Of a stretch of 14,360 nucleotides of DNA, positions 1 to 6,452 are shown piece after piece. Position 1 is the first letter of the stretch. Each line of letters opens with the position of its first letter. This DNA is from Paenibacillaceae bacterium (lineage in GTDB: Bacteria; Bacillota; Bacilli; Paenibacillales; NBRC-103111): positions 1 to 14,360 of the forward strand of contig JAJFMO010000020.1 of assembly GCA_020697475.1 (NCBI GenBank). Direction: 5' to 3'. The notes below the pieces were generated by a model that searched no databases, had not been told where the DNA came from, and was given only the letters and a program-made list of their open reading frames with translations. The translations under genes were made by a program, and so were the position numbers.

Positions 1-1
1 A

Positions 2-511
2 CTCCATCCGCGGAGGATCGCGGCAGATAACGGCCGATAAGCCGTTAAAGTGCCGCCTAGAGGCGCGGCCCTAGCAGATAACGGCATAAATGCCGTAAAA
101 TGACTCCTTCCACTTAGGATCGTGGTAGATAACGGCCTATATGCCGTAAAGTGACTCTTTCCGCGGAGGATCGCGGCAGATAACGGCCGGAATGCCGTTA
201 AAGTCCCGCCTAGAGGCGTGACCCAAGTAGATAACGGCATAACTGCCGTAAAATGGCTCCTTCCGCGGAGGATCGCGGCAGATAACGGCCGGAATGCCGT
301 TAGAGCACCGCCTAGAGGCGCGGCCCAAGCAAATAACGGCATATATGCCGTAAAGTCACTCCTTCCGCGGAGGAATGCGGCAGATAGCGGCCGATAAGCC
401 GTTAAAGTGCCGCCAAGAGGCGCGGCCCTAGCAAATAACGGCCTATATGCCGTTAAAGCCCCGCCAAGAGGCGCGGTCCTAGCAGATAACGGCCGATATC
501 CCGCTAAAGTG
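2..511. repeat. 51-bp tandem repeat array, ten full units
   Basis: The octamer ATAACGGC (once ATAGCGGC) starts at 27, 78, 129, 180, 231, 282, 333, 384, 435 and 486, always exactly 51 bp apart, so ten units fit 2-511 without an indel. Each unit has a left and a right inverted repeat. The right one is a conserved core, about ACGGC, a 4-6 nt loop, then GCCGT. The left one comes in two forms: type A with CTCCTTCCGCGGAGG and type B with CCGCCTAGAGGCG. The order is A B A A B A B A B B; the third unit is a worn type A. The array begins one base inside the window and may continue to the left. The period is a multiple of three, so short ORFs run through on both strands, but none has a ribosome site or protein character. 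Function is unknown; an array of DNA or RNA hairpins or protein-binding sites is possible. Confidence 0.95.
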
Positions 512-665
512 CAATGGGGTACGAAACTTGCGAAAAAGCAGCAAAGTAACGTACTACTGAGGTCGCGGCTGGGCGGAATGTTGGTTTAAACTAAAATTGG
601 TTTTAAAAATGGCTGGAAAAGTGTGTGTTGCGCCCAAGGTGATAGGTTGATGGGATAGTGTGGGT
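512..665. other. Spacer between the two repeat arrays, no gene seen
   Basis: After the last 51-bp unit the sequence loses the periodicity. It becomes AT-rich near 580-610, where TTGGTTTAAA and TTGGTTTTAAA form a short imperfect direct repeat. I see no convincing coding frame, RNA gene or terminator here. CTAAAATTGGTTTTAAAA at 591-608 faintly resembles the hairpin cores of the next array and could be a worn copy. Confidence 0.6.
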
Positions 666-1013
666 CTAAGACCAAAAATAGCTTAAAAGTTACCAAAAGT
701 GCTCGTGGCGAGAGTGCTAAGGCCAAATTTGGCCTTAGAATCTCCAAGTTGGGACAAAAAGGTGAACTAAGGCCAATAATGGCACTAATCGGTTCGGAAG
801 TTAGGTATCAGGAGATTTTTAGACCGAATCCGGCCTTAAAACCGATATATTGAAAGAAGCATGGGGACTAGGGCCATAATTGGTCTTATACCGACGGGTT
901 AAATGGTATGCGTTAAGCCTAAGGCTAATAAAGGCCTTAACCTGTACGTTCGAAGGGCGAGTATGGGATGAGCGCGTGTAAGCGGTGAGTTAAGGCCATA
1001 ATCGGCCTGAAAA
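666..1013. repeat. Degenerate series of phased hairpin cores, about 50.5-bp spacing
   Basis: Copies of a core close to CTAAGGCC, a 6-nt AT-rich loop, then GGCCTTAAAA start at 666, 717, 767, 818, 868 and 919, with gaps of 51, 50, 51, 50 and 51. A seventh copy lies off the grid at 990. Most copies can form the GGCC:GGCC stem or a weakened version of it, for example GGCC with GGTC at 872-885 using a G-U pair. The linkers between cores look unrelated, so hairpin and spacing are kept while the rest diverged. The last core ends just before the promoter of sulfatase 1. Function is unknown. Confidence 0.75.
717..738. repeat. Perfect 22-bp palindrome
   Basis: The arms CTAAGGCCAAA and TTTGGCCTTAG are exact reverse complements with no loop. 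This is the best preserved core of the second array. It could be a dimeric regulator site or simply the least decayed repeat copy. It is not followed by a T-run, so it is not an obvious terminator. Confidence 0.9.
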
Positions 1014-1030
1014 TCCCCAGAAATTAAGGC

Positions 1031-1059
1031 TTGCCATATCTACATAAAAATTGTATCTT
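1031..1059 (+). promoter_or_regulatory. Putative SigA-type promoter of sulfatase 1
   Basis: TTGCCA (5 of 6 matches to the -35 consensus) is separated by 17 bp from TATCTT (4 of 6 matches to -10). A transcript would start near 1066 and give a short leader of about 25 nt that includes the GGGGGTG ribosome site. Recognised by eye only. Confidence 0.5.
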
Positions 1060-1091
1060 ACCGATATGATGAAATAGTTGGGGGTGACATT

Positions 1092-2702
1092 TTGTCTAAC
1101 GCGAACAAATGCAATGTCCTGCTCATCCTGTGCGACGACATGGGATACTCCGATCTGGGCTGCTACGGCGGCGAGATCGATACGCCGAATTTGGATCGGC
1201 TGGCGGCGGACGGAATGCGGTTTACCCGGTTTTACAACACAGCTCGCTGCGCCCCGTCCCGTGCCTCTCTGCTGACCGGACTGCATCCGCATCAAACGGG
1301 GATCGGCATCCTCACCTATAACGATGGCCCCGACGGCTATCCCGGCAACCTCAACCAACGCTGCGTGACGATGGCCGAGGTGCTGAAGAGCGAAGGGTAC
1401 CGCACCTATATGTCGGGCAAATGGCATCTGGCTAATGACGTCGAGAATGTCAACGACACTTGGCCGCTGCAACGAGGCTTCGACCGGTATTTCGGCACGC
1501 TGACCGGCTCGGGCAGCTTTTACCATCCGCACACGCTCACGCGAGGTAACGAAAGTGCGGACGAGGAGACAAGGCGCCCGGGATTTTATTACACCGACGC
1601 GATTAGCGAAGAGGCGGTTCAATCCCTGGAGGATCATTTCACAGATCATTCCGACAAGCCGTTCTTCCAGTACGTCGCCTATACGGCCCCGCATTGGCCG
1701 CTTCATGCGCCGCCGGAGACGGTCGCCAAGTACCGTGGCCGATTCGATCAGGGCTGGGACGTGCTCCGGCGCGAGCGCTTCGAGCGGATGCAGCAACTCG
1801 GGGTCGTCCCCGCCCAGACGAAGCTCTCGGAACGCGATCCCGCCATTCCGGCATGGGAGGACGCGTCAAACCGCGAATGGCTGCTGAGATGCATGGAAGT
1901 TTATGCGGCTCAAGTGGATCGGATGGATCAAGGAATCGGCAAAATCATCGACGTCCTTGAACGCCAAAAGCAGCTGGAAAATACGCTGATCCTCTTCCTG
2001 TCCGACAACGGCGGCTGCAACGAGCAAATTCATCCGCATCCCGTTCCTGGTACGGACCTCCTGTCGGTGACCCATACCCATCAAGGCGAACCGATCTGGC
2101 TGGGTAATTACCCCGACAAAACACCGGGCGACGAAAACACGTTCCAAACGTACGGAGATTGGGCGAACTTATCCAATACGCCGTATCGGCTGTACAAATC
2201 TTGGGTGCACGAAGGCGGAATCTCCGCTCCGCTCATTATCCACGGGCCCAAATCGCTCATCAGTCCGGGAACGATCAACCAATCCCCAGGCCAGCTGACA
2301 GACATTCTGCCAACCATACTGGCTGCAACGGATACCCCTTATCCTGCGCGATATGGCGAACGGGATATTTTACCCCTGGAGGGGATCAGTTTGCTGAAGC
2401 CGGGCGAAGATCCTTCACACAAAGATCGCTGCCTATACTGGGAACACCAAGGCAACGCCGCCATTCGGCGAGGCGACTGGAAGCTCGTTCGCAACTATCC
2501 GGGACCGTGGGAACTGTACGATATGAGCAACGACGCCACCGAGATGCGCGACCGCGCGAGTGAACAACCGCAGCTTGTCGCCGAACTTGCCGCGGAATAT
2601 GAAGCTTGGGCGAAGCGTTGCGGGGTGATCCCGCGTGAGCAAATTCTCGCCATCCCCGGGCGAATTACCGTCCCTTCGGACTATTTCGGCTGGATGATCT
2701 GA
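1092..2702 (+). CDS. Type I (C-type) sulfatase, arylsulfatase-like (sulfatase 1)
   Basis: Hydrolyses a sulfate ester on an unknown, probably carbohydrate, substrate. It is 536 aa long, the usual size of the family. Visible motifs are the metal-binding D15-D16, the formylglycine signature C53-A-P-S-R57 followed by LLTG, SGKWH at 108-112, H201 in APHW, D305-N306 in LSDNGG, and a YKSWVHEGG segment typical of arylsulfatase A/AtsA-like enzymes. C53 must be oxidised to formylglycine by a maturation enzyme that is not in the window. The start is TTG at 1092, with GGGGGTG placed 4-10 nt upstream; the conserved N-terminal strand NVLLILCDD begins at residue 8, leaving no room for a signal peptide, so the protein is probably cytosolic. 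The GtaA-like gene follows 51 bp downstream, so the two are probably cotranscribed. The family is secure, the substrate is not. Confidence 0.96.
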   Translation: MSNANKCNVLLILCDDMGYSDLGCYGGEIDTPNLDRLAADGMRFTRFYNTARCAPSRASLLTGLHPHQTGIGILTYNDGPDGYPGNLNQRCVTMAEVLKSEGYRTYMSGKWHLANDVENVNDTWPLQRGFDRYFGTLTGSGSFYHPHTLTRGNESADEETRRPGFYYTDAISEEAVQSLEDHFTDHSDKPFFQYVAYTAPHWPLHAPPETVAKYRGRFDQGWDVLRRERFERMQQLGVVPAQTKLSERDPAIPAWEDASNREWLLRCMEVYAAQVDRMDQGIGKIIDVLERQKQLENTLILFLSDNGGCNEQIHPHPVPGTDLLSVTHTHQGEPIWLGNYPDKTPGDENTFQTYGDWANLSNTPYRLYKSWVHEGGISAPLIIHGPKSLISPGTINQSPGQLTDILPTILAATDTPYPARYGERDILPLEGISLLKPGEDPSHKDRCLYWEHQGNAAIRRGDWKLVRNYPGPWELYDMSNDATEMRDRASEQPQLVAELAAEYEAWAKRCGVIPREQILAIPGRITVPSDYFGWMI

Positions 2703-2753
2703 CGCAAGAAGCAATACAGTACATTTTCCCAAATCGAAAGGAGAACTTTTACA

Positions 2754-4772
2754 ATGCCTAAAACATTCAGACCCCCCGCAGTTCCACTGATCACCGTCGA
2801 CCCCTATTTAAATATTTGGTCTGCGGCCAACCAGCTGTTTGACAACGAGACAAAGCATTGGACGGGTAAAAATAACGGCATGGTCGGGATGGCAAAAATC
2901 GACGGTCAAGTGTGGCGCTTCATGGGCGGCTATGATCGCCGAAGCGATTTCGAGACGATCGATTGCCCGACGATGAACCAAGTGAGCCTCCAGGTGCGCG
3001 CGCTGTCGAGCATCTATACGTTCGAGGCTGCGGGAATCCGCTTGACGGTTGATTTCACGACCCCGTTGCTGCCGGACGATCTGGATATTCTTGCCCGCCC
3101 GGCATCCTATGTGACGTTGAGCGCGCAATCGATCGACGGGAAACCGCACCAAGTGGAGCTGTATTACGACGTATCCGGCGAATTGTGCGTCGATTACCCG
3201 CTGCAGGAAGTGATACCGTCCCGCCAGACGTTGGACAACGGCGCGGTCGCACTCAAGATGGGCACAACCACACAAGACATACTGCGCCGTTCGGGCGACG
3301 ACATTCGCATCGATTGGGGCTATGTTTATTTAACCGCATCGACCGCTCACCCGGTGACGACGCTGATTTCCGATAGCGGCGCCCGGGCGCGCTTTGTCAA
3401 CAACGGTGCGCTTGATCGCACCGACGATTCCAACTTCCCCCGCGCCATCCTGGACGGAATGCCGATTCTCGCTACGCTTACCGATCTCGGCACAGTCGGC
3501 TCGGAAGCGCGCAGCACCTATATCATCGTCGCTTATGACGACATCCTGTCGATTGAATACTTCGGCACGAGGCTGCCCGGCTACTGGCGCCGCACCTTGC
3601 CGACGGCCGAGAGTCTGCTGCTGGCTGCTCACCGCGACCACGCCGACCTCATGGCGCGCAGCGCCGCTTTCAACGAACGGTTGGAAGCCGATGCGCTTGC
3701 CTCTGGCGGCCGCAAATACGCAGACATGCTCGCGCTCGCTTACCGGCAGTCGGTGGCTGCTCACAAGATTGTGGCTGACGAAAACGGGGACATCCTGTTC
3801 CTGTCCAAAGAGAACTTGAGCAACGGCTGCATCAACACGGTCGACGTCAGTTACCCGTCGATCCCGCTTTACTTACTATACAACCCGGAGCTGGTCAAAG
3901 GCTTGATGCGCGGCATATTCCGCTACGCGGCATCCGATGCTTGGCCCTACGACTTCGCACCGCACGACATCGGCCGCTACCCGCTCGCCAACGGCCAAGT
4001 GTACGGCATGGCGATGCATCGCCAAATGCCGATCGAAGAGTGCGGCAACATGCTGCTCATGGCTGCCACACTGGCGAAAGCCGAAGGCAACGCCGACTTC
4101 GCCGCGCAAAACTGGGAGCTGCTGTCGAAATGGTGTGGCTATTTGCGGGAGAACGGGATGGACCCCGGCAACCAGCTGTGCACCGACGATTTCGGCGGCC
4201 ACCTGGCGCACAACGCCAACTTGTCGATCAAAGCGATCGTGGCGATCGCCGCATACGGCTTGCTGTGCGGGATGAGAGGAGACGAAGGGGCGAAAGAGGC
4301 GCACCTCGCCGAAGCGGCGAAGATGGCGCAAGAATGGGAAAAGATGGCGCGCGAGGGAGACCATTATCGTCTTGCCTTTGACTCCGAAGGCTCCTGGAGC
4401 TTAAAGTACAACCTGGTTTGGGATACGATGCTTGGCTTAAACGTGTTCCCGCCGGAAATCCGCAAACGCGAAGTCGCCTATTATATTCGTCAACGCAACC
4501 GTTATGGGACTCCGCTGGACAATCGCAAGACTTACACGAAGTCGGATTGGCTTCTATGGTCGGCGGCGATGGCCGAAAGCCAAGAAGATTTTGCCGCGCT
4601 GATCGAGCCGCTATGGCTTTTCCAGCACGAAACAGGCAGCCGTGTGCCAACCACAGACTGGTACTATACGATCGACGGCAGGATGACGGGATTCGTCAAT
4701 CGGTCCGTTGTCGGCGGCTTGTTCATCAAGGTGCTGGCCGACAAGTGGGCGAATGCAGGGGGAGCCGTTTAA
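2754..4772 (+). CDS. GtaA/DUF4965-type glutaminase-family protein
   Basis: 672 aa, resembling the family named after Aspergillus glutaminase GtaA (DUF4964, DUF5127, DUF4965 and DUF1793 regions). The N-terminus PPAVPLITVDPYLNIWS and the block WTGKNNGMVG typify its start. A beta-rich part covers roughly residues 60-270. From about 285 a helical part expected to form an (alpha/alpha)6 barrel carries YPSIPLYLLYNPEL, WPYDFAPHDIGRYP and TTDWYYTIDG. The fungal enzyme is secreted and deamidates glutamine; this one begins MPKTFRPP with no signal peptide. Its fold and its place between sulfatase 1 and a sugar-binding protein suggest a glycan or amide-bearing sugar substrate, which is inference. The ATG has AAAGGAG 10 nt upstream. 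A terminator overlaps the stop codon. I am confident of the family and unsure of the activity. Confidence 0.88.
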   Translation: MPKTFRPPAVPLITVDPYLNIWSAANQLFDNETKHWTGKNNGMVGMAKIDGQVWRFMGGYDRRSDFETIDCPTMNQVSLQVRALSSIYTFEAAGIRLTVDFTTPLLPDDLDILARPASYVTLSAQSIDGKPHQVELYYDVSGELCVDYPLQEVIPSRQTLDNGAVALKMGTTTQDILRRSGDDIRIDWGYVYLTASTAHPVTTLISDSGARARFVNNGALDRTDDSNFPRAILDGMPILATLTDLGTVGSEARSTYIIVAYDDILSIEYFGTRLPGYWRRTLPTAESLLLAAHRDHADLMARSAAFNERLEADALASGGRKYADMLALAYRQSVAAHKIVADENGDILFLSKENLSNGCINTVDVSYPSIPLYLLYNPELVKGLMRGIFRYAASDAWPYDFAPHDIGRYPLANGQVYGMAMHRQMPIEECGNMLLMAATLAKAEGNADFAAQNWELLSKWCGYLRENGMDPGNQLCTDDFGGHLAHNANLSIKAIVAIAAYGLLCGMRGDEGAKEAHLAEAAKMAQEWEKMAREGDHYRLAFDSEGSWSLKYNLVWDTMLGLNVFPPEIRKREVAYYIRQRNRYGTPLDNRKTYTKSDWLLWSAAMAESQEDFAALIEPLWLFQHETGSRVPTTDWYYTIDGRMTGFVNRSVVGGLFIKVLADKWANAGGAV

Positions 4773-4786
4773 CGGCCCCCTTCTTT
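4758..4786 (+). terminator. Rho-independent terminator overlapping the stop codon
   Basis: GGGG and GCCG, separated by one bulged A, pair with CGGC and CCCC across the loop TTTAA, and TTCTTTG follows. The TAA stop of the GtaA-like gene (4770-4772) lies inside the loop. It would separate the two-gene sulfatase 1 operon from the binding-protein operon. Confidence 0.7.
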
Positions 4787-4847
4787 GCCTTGATTCATTT
4801 TAAACAAGTGAATTTTGAAAAATATGACTTTTAAAAGGAGGTGAGGA

Positions 4848-4874
4848 CGATGCGAATAACGTCTCGATGCGAAT
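4848..4874 (+). repeat. Exact 10-bp direct repeat in the leader
   Basis: CGATGCGAAT occurs at 4848-4857 and again at 4865-4874, 17 bp apart start to start. The first copy spans the start codon of the mini-ORF and the second spans its stop. It could be a pair of operator half-sites or a small duplication. Confidence 0.6.
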
Positions 4875-4876
4875 GA
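4850..4876 (+). CDS. Possible 8-residue leader ORF behind a near-perfect Shine-Dalgarno
   Basis: AAAGGAGGTGA (4834-4844) matches the full anti-Shine-Dalgarno stretch of Bacillus-type 16S rRNA. Five nt later comes ATG, opening the frame MRITSRCE and then TGA. It may be a translated leader that controls the binding-protein gene 188 nt downstream, or the surviving start of a gene removed by deletion. The frame after the stop encodes nothing recognisable. The site itself is clear; its function is not. Confidence 0.35.
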   Translation: MRITSRCE

Positions 4877-4887
4877 TAGCGCTTTAA
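4874..4887 (+). promoter_or_regulatory. cre-like catabolite repression site
   Basis: TGATAGCGCTTTAA agrees with the Bacillus CcpA consensus TGWNANCGNTNWCA at every defined position except one (A instead of C at position 13). It lies in the leader before the solute-binding protein gene, where glucose repression of a sugar-uptake operon would be expected. No good promoter was found beside it; TTTAAA (4799-4804), 18 bp, TATGAC (4823-4828) is the best weak candidate. Confidence 0.4.
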
Positions 4888-5063
4888 ATTATTGTGGAAG
4901 GCCGGTAGGCCGAAGCGATTGTTTGCAAAGACTACGTAAAACCTGTGCATATGCGGGGTTGCTTTATGTCGTGTTTGCGATCAGTGGAACTCAGGCGGCA
5001 AGTGCAACAAATTGTCCCCAAAACATTCACCCAACCAAAAAAATTACCCAATTGGAGGCACTA

Positions 5064-6422
5064 ATGAAATCAACTTTTACAATTCTACTAACCATAATTT
5101 TGTCCATGGCGATCGGCTTGTCCGGTTGCGGTTCGGCGTCCAAACAAGCGTCTGCTCCAGCCAATTCAAGCAATTCCGGCGATTCGGGCAAGGATGGCGG
5201 CAAAGCGCCGGCGATTGTCGTCCCCAACGATCCGGTTACATTGACCTTCTTTGTCAGCGCAGTAAAATTAACCGACGCGGAGTTCCAGGACTTCTTCGTC
5301 ACTCCTTTGCAAAAAGCGCATCCGAATATCACTCTGCAGAAACTTGACGGCAAACTGGATGAGCTAATCGGCGGCGGGACGACACCCGATATCATCCTCA
5401 CCGACAACGACTGGTTCCAGCCGATCAAGAAGCTCGGTATCCCGCTTGACCTGGACGGATTGATCAAAAGTTTCAACTTCGATTTGAAGCCTTTCGTGCC
5501 CGAAGCGATCACTGCGATCCAGCATCTCGACGAACAAGGGCACATGAAAGCCGTCCCGTTCCGGATGAACGCAGGCGCGATGTTTTATAACAAAGACATT
5601 TTTGACAAATTTGGGGTTCCGTATCCGAAAGACGGCATGACGTGGGACGACGTGCTCGCCGCATCCCGCAAAATTACACGTGTCGAGTCGGACGGCACCA
5701 ATTATGTCGGTTGGGACCCGGGATTCCCCGATGCGGTCGAAAGCCCGTTCAGCCAGCCGTTCGTCGATCCGAAGACGAATAAAGCTCTGATTGATACGCC
5801 GATTTATAAAAAAGTGATGGAAATGATCAAGAAGCAATACGATATGCCGGGCTTCCTTGGCCCCAAGTCGAAGTATACGTACGGCCCCAATTCGTTCATG
5901 AAAGATCAGAATCTGGCGATGATTACCGAATGGATGATCAAAATGACCGGCCCGCTGATCGACGCCTACAACGCCGGAACGTTCCAAAACTGGGATATGG
6001 TGACGATCCCCAACTTCCCGGAAAACGCAGGCAAAGGGCGCCATGCTTTGACGAGCTTGCTGCTTGTATCGCAGACGACGAAGTATAAAGAGCAGGCGAT
6101 GCAAGTCATTCAGACCGTCACTTCGCCGGAAAATCAATTGTTCATGAGCAAAAGCGACTCGATCCCGGTGCTGACCGACACGAACATCACCAAACAGTAC
6201 GGAGTCAACGTCCCGGCGCTGAAAGGGAAAAATACGGCGAGCATTTTCAAGTTCAAATGGTCGCAAACTCCGCCTCCGAATTTGAACGACAAGGATGTGC
6301 AACCGTTCATTCGCGCTCTGCGCAAGGAAATTGCCGTGAACAAGAAGGATATCAACAGCGCGCTCCGGGAAGCGCAGGATGCGGCTGACAAGAAGCTGGC
6401 GGAATTGCAGGCAACGCAATAA
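5064..6422 (+). CDS. ABC transporter solute-binding lipoprotein, probable sugar-uptake (CUT1) type
   Basis: 452 aa extracellular binding protein, family 1, presumed to deliver an oligosaccharide to an ABC importer. The N-terminus MKSTFTILLTIILSMAIGLS is followed by G21 and lipobox cysteine C22, then a Ser/Ala/Gly linker and, from about residue 57, the folded domain starting VTLTFFVS. Blocks such as TPDIILTDNDW, AVPFRMNAGAMFYNKDIFDK and MTWDDVLAASRKIT are typical of this family in Paenibacillaceae. I chose ATG 5064 because GGAGG sits 5 nt upstream and the signal peptide begins there. The open frame continues upstream to TTG 4923, but that start has no ribosome site and would bury the signal peptide. 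No permease or ATPase gene is nearby, so the partner lies outside the window. PhoD follows after 30 bp. Confidence 0.93.
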   Translation: MKSTFTILLTIILSMAIGLSGCGSASKQASAPANSSNSGDSGKDGGKAPAIVVPNDPVTLTFFVSAVKLTDAEFQDFFVTPLQKAHPNITLQKLDGKLDELIGGGTTPDIILTDNDWFQPIKKLGIPLDLDGLIKSFNFDLKPFVPEAITAIQHLDEQGHMKAVPFRMNAGAMFYNKDIFDKFGVPYPKDGMTWDDVLAASRKITRVESDGTNYVGWDPGFPDAVESPFSQPFVDPKTNKALIDTPIYKKVMEMIKKQYDMPGFLGPKSKYTYGPNSFMKDQNLAMITEWMIKMTGPLIDAYNAGTFQNWDMVTIPNFPENAGKGRHALTSLLLVSQTTKYKEQAMQVIQTVTSPENQLFMSKSDSIPVLTDTNITKQYGVNVPALKGKNTASIFKFKWSQTPPPNLNDKDVQPFIRALRKEIAVNKKDINSALREAQDAADKKLAELQATQ

Positions 6423-6452
6423 GTTTATAGAGAGACAGGAGCAGGGAGAACC

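Noticed and set aside
137..328. Minus-strand ORF with repeating 17-residue pattern over the 51-bp array
   Set aside because: Open only because 51 is a multiple of three; no ribosome site, and the opposite strand is equally open at 407-589.
2..511. CRISPR array interpretation of the 51-bp repeats
   Set aside because: There are no unique spacers: the whole unit is repeated, and no cas gene is present.
407..589. Plus-strand ORF running from the array into the spacer
   Set aside because: Repeat-encoded start, no ribosome site, and no protein-like composition in the unique part.
717..738. Terminator interpretation of the 22-bp palindrome
   Set aside because: No loop and no T-run follow, and it belongs to a series of similar cores.
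990..1796. 268-aa minus-strand ORF antisense to sulfatase 1
   Set aside because: Shadow of a high-GC gene; the opposite frame carries all sulfatase motifs.
4923..5063. Upstream extension of the solute-binding protein from TTG 4923, with a signal-like hydrophobic stretch
   Set aside because: No ribosome site at 4923, while ATG 5064 has GGAGG at ideal distance and starts a standard lipoprotein signal peptide.
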